Assembly (NCBI GenBank): GCA_024232965.1
Contig: JACKQF010000003.1
Span: 124,001 to 188,000, forward strand
Length of the DNA: 64,000 nt
Direction of reading: 5' to 3'
Origin: Verrucomicrobiaceae bacterium
GTDB taxonomy: Bacteria; Verrucomicrobiota; Verrucomicrobiia; Verrucomicrobiales; Verrucomicrobiaceae
A model generated the notes under the pieces. The model was not told where the DNA came from and searched no databases. It saw only the letters and a list, made by a program, of their open reading frames with translations. The position numbers were made by a program, and so were the translations under genes. Numbering within the stretch: position 1 is the stretch's first letter; the number at the start of each line of letters is the position of its first letter. Below are positions 16,565-25,629 of this stretch, piece by piece.

Positions 16565-18925
16565 ATGGACCTCAATATCAACATTGCCCACGTCGAACGC
16601 ATTGCCGGTGAACTGAAACTGCGCCCCATCCAGGTCGGGGCCACGGCCAAGCTCTTCGCTGATGGCGCGACGGTGCCGTTCATTGCCCGTTACCGCAAAG
16701 AGGCGACCGGCGAGATGGATGAAGTGCAAATCCAGACGGTGCGCGATCGGTTGGAGCAACTGCAAGCTCTGGATGATCGTCGCAGTTCGATCGTGAAGTC
16801 ATTGGAGGAACGCAACCTTATGACTGACGTTTTGCGCGCGAAAATCGCCAAGGCGGACAGCATGACGGTGCTGGAAGACCTCTTTGCGCCGTTCCGACCC
16901 AAACGCCGGACGCGTGCGACGATCGCGAAAGAAAAGGGGCTGGAACCACTGGCTGATTTCATTGAGGCCAATGTCCAGACTCATGGTGTGGACGTGGATG
17001 GCGAGGCTGCGAAGTTTGTCGATACCGCCAAAGAGGTGCCGGACGTTGAGTCGGCGCTGTCGGGGGCTCGTGATATCATTGCGGAGCGCATCAGTGATGC
17101 GGCCGAAGTTCGTGCGGCTTTGCGCAAACTTTTCTCCGAGCACGGGACGGTCACTTCCAAGGTGATGTTTGGTAAAGAACAAGATGCTGAGGCCCAAAAG
17201 TTCCGCGATTATTTTGATTGGTCGGAACCGATGAAGAGCATCCCTTCGCATCGCATGCTGGCGATTCGCCGGGGTGAGAAGGAAGGCCATCTGATTCTGC
17301 GGATCCAACCGCCCGAGGCCGATGCGATTCGGTTGATCGAAAACATGACGGTTTCTGGCAATACGGCGGCCTCTCAGCAGATGCGTTTGGCGGCTGCGGA
17401 TAGCTTCAAGCGGTTGTTGAGTTCGAGCATGGAGACAGAGGCGCGGATGGAATCCAAGAAGAAGGCGGACACGGATGCGGTGAAGGTTTTTGCCGACAAT
17501 CTGCGTGAGCTTTTGTTGGCGGCGCCGCTGGGGCAAAAGCGGGTGTTGGGCATTGACCCGGGATTCCGCACGGGGTGCAAGGTGGTGGTGCTGGATGCGC
17601 AGGGGAAACTGCTGCACAATGACGTGATCTATCTGCTGGGGGAGGGCAATAGTCTGATCCACGCAAAGAATTTGATTCTGGGTCTCGCCATGAATTACAA
17701 GATCGAGGCCATCGCGATTGGCAACGGCACTGCGAGCCGGGAGACGGAGATGTTCATCAACAAGATTGGTCTGCCAAAGCACATCCCGGTGCTGATGGTG
17801 AATGAGAGTGGGGCATCGATTTATTCGGCCAGTGAGGTCGCGCGAGAAGAATTCCCCAACCACGATGTCACCGTGCGTGGTGCCGTTTCGATCGCGCGCC
17901 GATTGATGGACCCGCTGGCAGAACTGGTGAAGCTGGATCCCAAAGCAATTGGGGTGGGGCAGTATCAGCATGATGTGGATCAAAACCAATTGAAGGGAAG
18001 TCTGGATGACGTGGTGATCAGCGCGGTGAACGGCGTGGGGGTCGAGCTCAATACGGCCTCCAAGCAGTTGCTGAGTTATGTGTCCGGTCTGAACCAAAGC
18101 ATCGCCGCGAACATTGTGGCGCATCGTGAAGCGAACGGTGCTTTTGCGTGTCGTCGCGATCTGCTCAAGGTGCCTCGCCTGGGTGATAAAGCCTACGAGC
18201 AGGCGGCTGGCTTCCTGCGCATTCGGGGCGCGACGCACCCGCTGGATGCGAGCGGGGTGCATCCTGAGCGGTATGCTTTGGTCGAAAAAATGGCTCGCGA
18301 TGTGGGTTGCACGGTGCCGGATCTGCTGGAACGCGAGGACGCCCGGAAAAAGATCGATCTCAAAAAGTATGTCAGTGATGAGGTGGGCTTACCGACCTTG
18401 CAGGACATCATGAATGAGTTGGCGAAGCCAGGTCGCGATCCGCGCAAACAGTTTGAGGTCTTCCAATTCGCCGAAGGGGTGAATGAGATGAGGGACTTGA
18501 CGGTGGGCATGAAGTTGCCGGGCATTGTGACCAACGTGACCGCGTTTGGTGCGTTCGTTGACATTGGCGTGCATCAGGACGGACTGGTGCATGTGAGCCA
18601 ACTGGCGGATCACTTCATTCGCGATGCCAACGAGGTGGTGAAGGTCCAGCAACGCGTGATGGTCACGGTGACCGAGGTCGATATCGCCCGCAAACGCATC
18701 GCGCTGAGCATGAAATCGAAACCTGATTTTGAGAAAAAACAGGGCGGTGGAGCTGGTGGTGCAGGCGGCGGTCGCCCAGCGGGCGGGCCTGGAGGTGGCG
18801 GCAATCGAAACTTCGGTGGAGATCGCAACCGCAACACGGGTGGCGGGATGGGGAATCCATTCGGCGGCGGTGGCAGCGGCGGAGGTGATTGGTTCAGCTC
18901 CGCCGTCAGCAAAGGGAAGAAGTAG
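16565..18925 (+). CDS. tex: Tex-family transcription accessory protein
   Basis: The protein has 786 residues from the ATG at 16565 (MDLNINIAHVERIAGEL); an upstream in-frame start at 16487 would add unconserved residues. Domain order is the Tex N-terminal helical domain (HIARYRKE-type motif 'PFIARYRKEATGEMDE'), the YqgF/RNase H-like fold (GIDPGFRTGCKVVVLD), helix-hairpin-helix segments (VAHREANGAFACRRDLL), and the C-terminal S1 domain (GIVTNVTAFGAFVDIGVHQD). An unusual Gly/Arg/Asn-rich tail of about 55 residues follows, of the kind found in RNA-binding proteins. It is expected to bind nucleic acid and act in transcription or RNA metabolism. The gene stands alone. Confidence 0.96.
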   Translation: MDLNINIAHVERIAGELKLRPIQVGATAKLFADGATVPFIARYRKEATGEMDEVQIQTVRDRLEQLQALDDRRSSIVKSLEERNLMTDVLRAKIAKADSMTVLEDLFAPFRPKRRTRATIAKEKGLEPLADFIEANVQTHGVDVDGEAAKFVDTAKEVPDVESALSGARDIIAERISDAAEVRAALRKLFSEHGTVTSKVMFGKEQDAEAQKFRDYFDWSEPMKSIPSHRMLAIRRGEKEGHLILRIQPPEADAIRLIENMTVSGNTAASQQMRLAAADSFKRLLSSSMETEARMESKKKADTDAVKVFADNLRELLLAAPLGQKRVLGIDPGFRTGCKVVVLDAQGKLLHNDVIYLLGEGNSLIHAKNLILGLAMNYKIEAIAIGNGTASRETEMFINKIGLPKHIPVLMVNESGASIYSASEVAREEFPNHDVTVRGAVSIARRLMDPLAELVKLDPKAIGVGQYQHDVDQNQLKGSLDDVVISAVNGVGVELNTASKQLLSYVSGLNQSIAANIVAHREANGAFACRRDLLKVPRLGDKAYEQAAGFLRIRGATHPLDASGVHPERYALVEKMARDVGCTVPDLLEREDARKKIDLKKYVSDEVGLPTLQDIMNELAKPGRDPRKQFEVFQFAEGVNEMRDLTVGMKLPGIVTNVTAFGAFVDIGVHQDGLVHVSQLADHFIRDANEVVKVQQRVMVTVTEVDIARKRIALSMKSKPDFEKKQGGGAGGAGGGRPAGGPGGGGNRNFGGDRNRNTGGGMGNPFGGGGSGGGDWFSSAVSKGKK

Positions 18926-19220
18926 TCGCTGATACAAGCGGGTGGGCTGGCGGTGCATTCGCAGGATGTCTCAAGTGGACGTGCTCTAGGCCGCGCACGC
19001 CTGCGTGCCGACGGGATTGGAACGTCCGCCGCCTATCCCTGGCTGGACCGCTGTCCGAAGTGCCACGAAGGGTAAAAGCCAAAGCCAGGCTCAACCATCC
19101 TCGCGGCGAGCATGGGCTTATGGGCGCTCAAAAGAGTGCCAAAAGTGCAGGCATGTTCGGCGTCGTCCGGGCAGCCTCGGCGCAACATCGTCGATTCCTC
19201 ACCGTTAAACAACGGACCCA
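18926..19220. other. intergenic region before the sulfatase locus
   Basis: This 295-base gap contains a small hairpin (GCACG-CCTG-CGTGC, about 18996-19010) without a T tract. It has no open frame with recognisable features. The promoter of the sulfatase locus is expected here, but I cannot locate it. Confidence 0.4.
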
Positions 19221-19886
19221 ATGCCTCTCATGAAATACCTCAAGTTGTTCCTCGCCGTTCTCGCACTGTCCCTTCAAATGGCCGCCGCTGATACACCAGC
19301 GACAACCATCTGTGAACCAACAAAACTTATCGTCTCCACGGCCTTCGATCAGCCAACGCCGCCAACGCGCAAGGGGCTGATCAATGGTTGGCAGGCGGGG
19401 ATTGGCGAATGGAGCGTGAAGGACGGGGCACTGCATGGCGATGAACTGGAAGAGAATCATCATCCCTCCTCCTGCACCTATCGTCTTGAAGCCACGGACA
19501 TGATTCTAACGGCAGAGTTCCGGCTGGGAACGGCGAAGGAGATCGTTTTCGGCTGTCGGGACACGGTGCCTCCGAACCTTCATCTTGGGCGCACCTTCAT
19601 CAGCAAGGACGCGATTTGGGTCACGCGCATGTCGGGCATTTCAAAGACAACGAAATCCGAAAAGCTCGCCGAATTGAAGACTCCCATCGATCCCGAGGCC
19701 TGGCACACGATCACGATCGAGATCAGCGGCGATCACTACAAAGCGACGGTGGACAACCATATCGTCGAAGCGCATCACGAACGCTATAAGGACGCCAAAG
19801 GTATCGTCGCGCTCATCAACAAAGGCCAGGGCGCTCAGTTCAAGAACGTCTCTATCTGGCAAGCCCAACCCAAAGTCACGAAATGA
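19221..19886 (+). CDS. secreted LamG/DUF1080-like protein
   Basis: This 221-residue protein has a signal peptide (KYLKLFLAVLALSLQMAAA); a second ATG at 19230 is an equally good start. The rest is a predicted concanavalin-like beta-sandwich, with 'LINGWQAGIGEWSVKDGALHGDE' at the start and 'FKNVSIWQAQ' at the end. This is the pattern of DUF1080/laminin-G-like domains that bind or cleave sugars. Its stop codon overlaps the start of the next sulfatase gene (ATGA), so the two are translationally coupled. It opens the large polysaccharide locus. Enzymatic activity is not shown. Confidence 0.75.
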   Translation: MPLMKYLKLFLAVLALSLQMAAADTPATTICEPTKLIVSTAFDQPTPPTRKGLINGWQAGIGEWSVKDGALHGDELEENHHPSSCTYRLEATDMILTAEFRLGTAKEIVFGCRDTVPPNLHLGRTFISKDAIWVTRMSGISKTTKSEKLAELKTPIDPEAWHTITIEISGDHYKATVDNHIVEAHHERYKDAKGIVALINKGQGAQFKNVSIWQAQPKVTK

Positions 19887-21442
19887 AATATCTGTTCGCT
19901 GCACTCAACATCTTCGCCCTTTGCTCTTCGCTCATCCTGCCCTCCGTAGCCTCGGCGAAGGAGCCCGTCGCGAAGCCGAACATCCTCCTCATCTACACAG
20001 ACGATCATTCTTACCGCACTCTGTCCTGCTATGAGCACGCCGAGTCCTGGGCCAAGACGCCGAACATGGACAAGCTGGCGGCGCGCGGTGTCCGCTTCAC
20101 CCATGCCTACATCGGCACGTGGTGCATGCCTTCACGGGTGACGATGCTGACGGGTCGGCATCAGTACGGAGCGCAGACCATGCGCATGGAGGGTCCTTAT
20201 CCCGGTAGCGAATACGATCCCGTGCAGTGTCCGTTTTGGCCATCGGTCTTTCGCCAGAACGGTTATCACACAGCGCAGATTGGCAAGTGGCACTCGGGCA
20301 CGGATGCGGGTTACGGACGCGACTGGGATCACCAGATCGTTTGGAATCGCCCTCGGCATCCTGCCAACGCTCCGAACTACTACTACGACCAGCTTCTCGC
20401 CATCGACGGCGGGGAGCCCAAAGTGGTGCCCGGCTACTCAACCGACAACTACACCCGTTGGGCCATCGATTACATCAAGGGCGAGCATCGCGACACCTCG
20501 AAGCCCTGGTATCTCTGGCTCTGCTATGGAGGGGTGCATGCGCCTTACCAGCCCGCAGACCGCCATCTCAACGACTACCCCGGTGTCACGGTTGCGACGC
20601 CCGATGACATCTATCCTCCGCGTCCAGGTAAGCCCGGCTACATGCAAAAGATCGCTGCTTGGGAAAAAGGGCCCACGGGAGAGCCAGTGCTCAGCGACAA
20701 AGCGATCGGCAGCGAGGTCGGCGATGAATTTGAGCGTGATCGTGGCCGAACACTTTCCACTTGGTCTCGCCAGTACCATCAAGCCGTGCGCGCACTCGAT
20801 GAAGGCATCGGCAAAGTCCTTGCCGCGCTCGAGGAATCAGGACAGCTTGAGAATACCCTCGTGGTCCTCACTGCGGATCAAGGTTACGCATGGGGGCAGC
20901 ATGGTTTCCGGGCCAAGCTTGCTCCTTATGACGCGAACATTCGCTCCCCGCTGATCATTTCCATGCCCGGCACTTTGCCAGAGGGCAAAGTCTGTCATAC
21001 CCCAGTCGGCGGCGCCGATCTGCCACCGACGTTCTTTGGTTTTGCGGGCCTTGAGTTGCCGTGGAAGATGCACGGTCATGATCTCACACCGCTCTTGAAA
21101 AATCCTGACGCGGTTTGGTCGCACACAACGATGCTGCCCTTTACTGCTGACAAATTTGGGGCTGACTGTGACGCAGTGCCAGCGCCGCCGGGCAATCACC
21201 ACAAAACGGGCATCCCGTGGTATGTCATGCTCGTCGAAGGTCGCCACAAATACATCCGAACGCTCGAAGCAAACGAGCCCGAAGAGCTCTATGACCTCAT
21301 TGCCGATCCAGATGAACTCACGAACATCGCTGCTGATCCTGCGAATGCGGAGCTCCTCAAAAAACTTCGCGCCGCAGCCGTCGCTGAGCTGAAACGCACC
21401 GACGCAAAGATGGTGGACTCGCTTCCACCGGTGAAGGGGTAG
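19883..21442 (+). CDS. secreted sulfatase 1 (canonical CxPSR)
   Basis: This 519-residue protein has a signal peptide of about 25 residues. It belongs to the type I sulfatases: 'PNILLIYTDDHSYRTL' supplies the metal-binding DD, and the active-site Cys C81 lies in 'WCMPSRVTMLTGRH'. This matches CxPSR and should be converted to formylglycine. Later come 'QIGKWHSG' (Lys/His), 'VLTADQGYAWGQHG' and the C-terminal 'PEELYDLIADPDELTNIA'. It should remove sulfate esters from a polysaccharide in the periplasm or outside. Translationally coupled to the preceding DUF1080-like gene. Confidence 0.95.
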   Translation: MKYLFAALNIFALCSSLILPSVASAKEPVAKPNILLIYTDDHSYRTLSCYEHAESWAKTPNMDKLAARGVRFTHAYIGTWCMPSRVTMLTGRHQYGAQTMRMEGPYPGSEYDPVQCPFWPSVFRQNGYHTAQIGKWHSGTDAGYGRDWDHQIVWNRPRHPANAPNYYYDQLLAIDGGEPKVVPGYSTDNYTRWAIDYIKGEHRDTSKPWYLWLCYGGVHAPYQPADRHLNDYPGVTVATPDDIYPPRPGKPGYMQKIAAWEKGPTGEPVLSDKAIGSEVGDEFERDRGRTLSTWSRQYHQAVRALDEGIGKVLAALEESGQLENTLVVLTADQGYAWGQHGFRAKLAPYDANIRSPLIISMPGTLPEGKVCHTPVGGADLPPTFFGFAGLELPWKMHGHDLTPLLKNPDAVWSHTTMLPFTADKFGADCDAVPAPPGNHHKTGIPWYVMLVEGRHKYIRTLEANEPEELYDLIADPDELTNIAADPANAELLKKLRAAAVAELKRTDAKMVDSLPPVKG

Positions 21443-21457
21443 AGCTCCTTGCTGGAT

Positions 21458-21484
21458 CCGACACCTCATTTGCTGAGATGTCGG
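21458..21484 (+). promoter_or_regulatory. conserved intergenic palindrome upstream of sulfatase 2
   Basis: CCGACACCTCA-TTTGC-TGAGATGTCGG forms an 11-bp stem with one mismatch and a five-base loop, 29 bases before the sulfatase start at 21514. A 27-bp relative occurs at 28870-28896 in the same position relative to another sulfatase. No T tract follows, so a simple terminator is unlikely. Confidence 0.65.
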
Positions 21485-21513
21485 GTCTGCATGGGGCGTT
21501 TCAGTCATCGCCC

Positions 21514-22950
21514 ATGAAGTCACTCCTTACCTTGCTGACGTCCTCCCTTCTGCTGACTTCGTCATTCGCAGCAGAGTCCCGACCGAATATCTTTTTCATC
21601 CTCACGGAGGATCAAGGGGCGCACATGGGCGCGCTCGGCACGCCGGGCATTCAGACACCCCACATGGATTCCCTGGCAAAGAGCGGTGTGCTCTTTCGTC
21701 AAGCATTCGTCGCCTACTCCGTCTGCTCCGCATCAAAGGCTGCGATCTACACGTCCTTGCACAATCACACCAACGGGTTGCTCAACAACACCGCCAACTA
21801 CCACAAGCCAGCGAGCAAGCTCACCGAGGCCGAAAAGAGGCGCGAGGTGTATCGTCTCAATCGCATCGACAGTCAGACCCAAACCCTCGTCGAGCGTCTC
21901 AAAAACGCCGGATACTATCAGGGCGTGACGCACAAGCTGCACGTGGCACCTGTGGAAAGGTTCCCCTATGACGAGTTCATTCCACACAGCGATGGCAAGG
22001 CCGCTGCGGGCTTCTTTCAGCGTGCAAAGCAGTCCGGCAAGCCCTGGCATCTGTTCTTCAATATCTCCGTCTCGCATCGTCCATTTCCGAACAGCGATAA
22101 GGTCAAAATCCGCGTCAATCCCGCCGAGGTGAAACTGCCCGCCTTCTTGCCTGATACCCCCATCATCCGTCAGGACTGGGCGGAATATCTCGCCGCCATC
22201 GAGAAGGCAGATCAATACGTCGGCGAGGCACTCGCAGCGCTCCGTGAGTCCGGCGCAGAGGACAATACGATCATCGTCTTTCTCGGAGACCACGGTCCTT
22301 GTTACTCCCACGGGAAGATGACCCTGCACGACCTTGGCTTGCGTGTGCCTCTTGTCATTCGCATGCCTGGCGGCACAAAGGGCATCGTCACGGATGCTCT
22401 TGCGAGCGAACTCGATCTCGCACCGACGCTCTTAGACCTCATTGGCATACCCCCATTTGCAAAATCACATGGCGTGAGCTTGCGACCCGTATTGGAAGGC
22501 AAAGTCGATGCCAAGCCGCGCGGGTTTGTCTTTGCCGAAATCTCAGACCGTGGGCCACTGCCGAACGATGGCATGCAAGAACGCTCCATCCAGGACGCCC
22601 GCTGGAAGCTCATCTACCGCGAGAAAACCCAGACCAACTGGCGGCAAGTGAATGCCGACTCCATCCTGCCCAAACCCTGGGGCAACCGCGCCTACAACGA
22701 GACCCTCCGCGTGAAGGACCAGTTCCCCGAAGCCTTCCGCATCCTCGCTGAGATGCATCCACAGGGTCTCAATGGCAAGGTGCCACCACTGGAACTTTAC
22801 GACCTAAAGTCTGATCCCGACGAAATGCACAACCTCGCCAACGACGTCGCGCACCGCGATCGTCGTGACCAACTCTACGCTGCACTGCGTCAATGGGTCA
22901 GCGATACCGCAGACACTGCGGTCCGCCCACCCGCCAAGCTGCCTGATTGA
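21514..22950 (+). CDS. secreted sulfatase 2 (SGSH-like, CSASK motif)
   Basis: The protein has 478 residues from the ATG at 21514 (MKSLLTLLTSSLLLTS, a signal peptide). The sequence 'PNIFFILTEDQGAHMGALG' and 'HNHTNGLLNN' after the active site recall the heparan N-sulfatase (SGSH) branch. The active-site segment is 'CSASKAAIYTSL' (C71): Pro is replaced by Ala and the Arg by Lys. The Arg of CxPSR normally positions formylglycine, so activity or maturation may differ. Other sulfatase residues remain ('VTHKLHVAP', 'IVFLGDHGPCYSHGK'). The start was chosen because upstream codons overlap the palindrome region. Confidence 0.9.
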   Translation: MKSLLTLLTSSLLLTSSFAAESRPNIFFILTEDQGAHMGALGTPGIQTPHMDSLAKSGVLFRQAFVAYSVCSASKAAIYTSLHNHTNGLLNNTANYHKPASKLTEAEKRREVYRLNRIDSQTQTLVERLKNAGYYQGVTHKLHVAPVERFPYDEFIPHSDGKAAAGFFQRAKQSGKPWHLFFNISVSHRPFPNSDKVKIRVNPAEVKLPAFLPDTPIIRQDWAEYLAAIEKADQYVGEALAALRESGAEDNTIIVFLGDHGPCYSHGKMTLHDLGLRVPLVIRMPGGTKGIVTDALASELDLAPTLLDLIGIPPFAKSHGVSLRPVLEGKVDAKPRGFVFAEISDRGPLPNDGMQERSIQDARWKLIYREKTQTNWRQVNADSILPKPWGNRAYNETLRVKDQFPEAFRILAEMHPQGLNGKVPPLELYDLKSDPDEMHNLANDVAHRDRRDQLYAALRQWVSDTADTAVRPPAKLPD

Positions 22951-22951
22951 T

Positions 22952-22978
22952 CCAGTGCCTTTGGTGGCACTGCACTGG
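22952..22978 (+). other. intergenic hairpin after sulfatase 2
   Basis: CCAGTGC (22952-22958) can pair with GCACTGG (22972-22978) directly after the sulfatase stop codon. No T tract follows, so this may be an mRNA 3' stabiliser or Rho-dependent end rather than an intrinsic terminator. Confidence 0.35.
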
Positions 22979-22990
22979 CCGAATTCAACA

Positions 22991-23019
22991 TGCCATTTGC
23001 TGAGAACTCATGAGTGGCA
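22991..23019 (+). promoter_or_regulatory. weak relative of the sulfatase-upstream palindrome
   Basis: TGCCATTTGCTGAGAACTCA and the following TGAGTGGCA share the CATTTGCTGAGA core of the sites at 21458 and 28870 and have their own outer arms (TGCCA...TGGCA). It precedes the DUF1080 remnant and sulfatase 3. Confidence 0.4.
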
Positions 23020-23040
23020 AGTCCGTTTATGCATACCACC

Positions 23041-23169
23041 ATGCGCCGCGCCTTTCTTCTCTCGTTTCTGTTTTCGACCTGCCTTGTCGCTCAGGACGGC
23101 TTCAAACCACTCTTCAATAGCAAGGACCTCACCGGCGGCGACAAGCGGAACACGATGTTCAAGAAATGA
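23041..23169 (+). pseudogene. 42-residue remnant of a DUF1080 gene
   Basis: From the ATG at 23041 (or 23029) the frame encodes a signal peptide (RRAFLLSFLFSTCLVAQ), then 'DGFKPLFNSKDLTGG', the typical N-terminus of DUF1080 proteins. After about ten more residues, which could be the former C-terminus, it stops at 23167-23169. The stop overlaps the ATG of sulfatase 3 (23166) as ATGA, the same coupling seen at 19883. The simplest reading is an in-frame internal deletion of a DUF1080 gene whose coupling role has persisted; it may still be translated. Confidence 0.75.
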
Positions 23170-24617
23170 AATCCATCCTCATACTCTCAGCGCTTCTCTT
23201 CTCGTTCTGCCTGCCTGTTTCAGCGGCGAAGAAACCCAACTTCGTGGTCATCTTCAGCGATGATCAGACTTACCGCGCCATCGGCTACAACAACCCGGCG
23301 GTGCAGACACCGAACATGGATCGATTGGCGGGGGAGGGGATGCGCTTTGACCGCGCATTTATCGCGTCACCGATCTGTGCGGCGAGTCGGGCGAGCATCT
23401 ACACCGGCGTGTTCCCTCAGCAGCATGGCACGGTAGGACTCGCCTGGCAGGGTTTCAGGAAGAACGTTGTCGATGGAAAGAAGTTTGTGACCCTTCCGAT
23501 GGTGCTCGGGCAAGCTGGCTACCACACAGCGCTCTACGGCAAGTCACATCTTGGTCCACCAACCGACTATGGATTTGCCGAAGGTCGCGAAATTGGGAAC
23601 TCCAACGACGAAGAAACCTTCGCCGAGGCGGCAAAGTTTTTGCAGCGCGAATCAAAGTCAGATCGGCCATTCCTCCTCTGGCTCACGCCGCACAATCCCC
23701 ATGTGCCCTACAATGCGCCACAGCGTTTCCTCGATCTCTACAAGGACACCGAGATCACTCTTGACCCGAACTGGCTGGAAACACCCCCGATGCAAAGCTT
23801 CTTCAATCAAGCCGGCCCCGGCGACATCCTCTTCCGCGACAGCAAGCTCAAGATCAACCGCGATGCCCCCTCCGGCCTGACCTGCGGCCCTCCGCGCTCC
23901 GCATCGAACATGAAGGAAGTCATCAAGGCCTACTACAGCGACATCAGTTGCCTCGACGATCAGATCGGCACGTTCATGCAGCAGCTCAAGGCCGCAGGTC
24001 TGTATGAGAACACCATCCTCATTTACCTCTCCGACAACGGCTATCACCTTGGCAACCACGGCCTCGGCAACAAGATCACGATGCATGAGGAATCCGTGCG
24101 TGTGCCGATGTTCGTACATTCGCCGCTGCTGCCAGTGAAGTCAGCAAAAAGTGATGCGCTCGTGTCCTCGCTCGATGTCTTCCCGACGATTCTCGACTTC
24201 GCGGAAGCCGATGCACCGGCCCAACTGATGGGCAAATCCCTGCGCCCGATCATGGCCGACCCAAAGGCCACCGTGCGGGAATACGTTGTCAGCGAATGCG
24301 TAGGCCCGCCGGAGAATCGCGTGGGCACCGGACATCGCATGGTGCGCACGGATCACTTCAAATACATGCTGTCCAGCGCCGATGAAGAAGCCTTCTTCGA
24401 TTTGCGCAGCGATCCCTTTGAACAGAACAATTTGATCAATGATAGCGCACTGAAGGATGAGATCGGGCGTCATCGAGGGATGCTCCGCGAGTGGTCGGTC
24501 AGCGTTGGCGAGAAGCGCTTGCCTCTGGATAAAGCGATCAAAACCAAACCTTCTACGGCTCCGAAGGCACCCAAAAAGAAGAAGGGCAAGGCGGCGAAGA
24601 CTCCCAGGCCGAACTAG
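23166..24617 (+). CDS. secreted sulfatase 3 (CAASR motif)
   Basis: This 483-residue protein has a signal peptide of about 20 residues. The motifs are 'PNFVVIFSDDQTYRAIGY', the active-site 'CAASRASIYTGVFPQQHG' (C71, CxASR in place of CxPSR), 'ALYGKSHLG' and 'LIYLSDNGYHLGNHGLGNKITMHEESVRVP'. Replacement of Pro by Ala is tolerated in some sulfatases. The C-terminus has a Lys-rich tail (KAPKKKKGKAAKTP) that could bind acidic polysaccharide or surface polymers. It is translationally coupled to the DUF1080 remnant. Confidence 0.93.
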   Translation: MKSILILSALLFSFCLPVSAAKKPNFVVIFSDDQTYRAIGYNNPAVQTPNMDRLAGEGMRFDRAFIASPICAASRASIYTGVFPQQHGTVGLAWQGFRKNVVDGKKFVTLPMVLGQAGYHTALYGKSHLGPPTDYGFAEGREIGNSNDEETFAEAAKFLQRESKSDRPFLLWLTPHNPHVPYNAPQRFLDLYKDTEITLDPNWLETPPMQSFFNQAGPGDILFRDSKLKINRDAPSGLTCGPPRSASNMKEVIKAYYSDISCLDDQIGTFMQQLKAAGLYENTILIYLSDNGYHLGNHGLGNKITMHEESVRVPMFVHSPLLPVKSAKSDALVSSLDVFPTILDFAEADAPAQLMGKSLRPIMADPKATVREYVVSECVGPPENRVGTGHRMVRTDHFKYMLSSADEEAFFDLRSDPFEQNNLINDSALKDEIGRHRGMLREWSVSVGEKRLPLDKAIKTKPSTAPKAPKKKKGKAAKTPRPN

Positions 24618-24655
24618 ACTCCATCGATTTCACTTCTGCCGCTTAACGATCCATC

Positions 24656-25624
24656 ATGAGATTTCTCTTTTTCGCCGCACTCTGTTTCGTGAGTTTCGCG
24701 CATGCTTGGGCTCAAGATCCCAAGCAGCCAAAGCATGAGGCTTTGAATCGTCGTGAGGACCTCCTCTTGCTCGACAACGGCACTGCCAAGATCGGCATCA
24801 ATCGCGCCATGGGTGCCTCCATCACCTGGCTGTCCTGGGCGGCGTATCCACAAAACATGATCAACTCAGTCGATCCCGGTCGTCTCATCCAGCAGTCTTA
24901 TTATGCCGGGCGCAGTCTCGATCGAACCGCCGAAGGCCAGAGTAAATCCTGGAGCCCCTGGTCATGGAATCCCATCCAGGGCGGGGGCATCGGATCATGG
25001 GCACGGGTGAATGAGTTCAAGCGCAGCGATGACCAGACACTTTTCTCCGAGACGGTGCCGAAGCTTTGGGACATGCCAGACGAAGAGGCGACCGCCTTGA
25101 TGCGCCAGTGGACGTCGTTTGAGCCGGGAATGCCAGAGGTGATCGTGGTGCGTTGTGAGTTCTTATCCCAGCGCGCAGCGGACGATCGCTGGGGCCCGGC
25201 TCATCCATCCCCGCAGGAGATTCCAGCCTGCTACTTCACCCGTAATTTTAATCGGTTTAAGAGTTATCTCGGCGATGCAAAGTGGCGTGACGAGACCCAG
25301 CCCCCCGGTCCGCCCTGGGGCAGAGTCATCCCTCCGCGCAAGGCCATGGCCTGTTTCAACAAAGACGGTCAGGGAGTCGCCGTCTTTAGTCCCAGCGCCA
25401 CTCAACCCTGGAACTTCGGCCCACACGGTGGTGGCGAAAATGCAGACCCAGCCGCCGGGCCATGCGTTCACATGGCACCCATTGATCGTGTGAACATGGG
25501 ACCCAAATCCATCTATCGCTACCGCTACTGGATGGTAGTCGGCACTACAGAGGTCATCTCATCACGACTTGATACTCTCTGGGAAAGGTATGCAGGGGAG
25601 GCTTCCGAACTGGTCGATCCCTGA
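24656..25624 (+). CDS. secreted protein of unrecognised family in the sulfatase locus
   Basis: This 322-residue protein has a signal peptide (RFLFFAALCFVSFAHAWA). I do not recognise a named family. 'NGTAKIGINRAMGASITWLSW', 'GRLIQQSYYAGRSLDR', 'WSPWSWNPIQGGG' and 'LWDMPDEEATALMRQWTSFE' suggest a beta-sandwich, galactose-mutarotase-like or lyase-like fold with many aromatic residues suited to sugar binding. It ends 5 bases before sulfatase 4, so the two are tightly coupled. A role on the same glycan is inference. Confidence 0.75.
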   Translation: MRFLFFAALCFVSFAHAWAQDPKQPKHEALNRREDLLLLDNGTAKIGINRAMGASITWLSWAAYPQNMINSVDPGRLIQQSYYAGRSLDRTAEGQSKSWSPWSWNPIQGGGIGSWARVNEFKRSDDQTLFSETVPKLWDMPDEEATALMRQWTSFEPGMPEVIVVRCEFLSQRAADDRWGPAHPSPQEIPACYFTRNFNRFKSYLGDAKWRDETQPPGPPWGRVIPPRKAMACFNKDGQGVAVFSPSATQPWNFGPHGGGENADPAAGPCVHMAPIDRVNMGPKSIYRYRYWMVVGTTEVISSRLDTLWERYAGEASELVDP

Positions 25625-25629
25625 ACTGT

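Noticed and set aside
16799..18262. 487-codon minus-strand frame opposite tex
   Set aside because: Rich in His/Arg/Gln with no motif; tex on the plus strand is complete.
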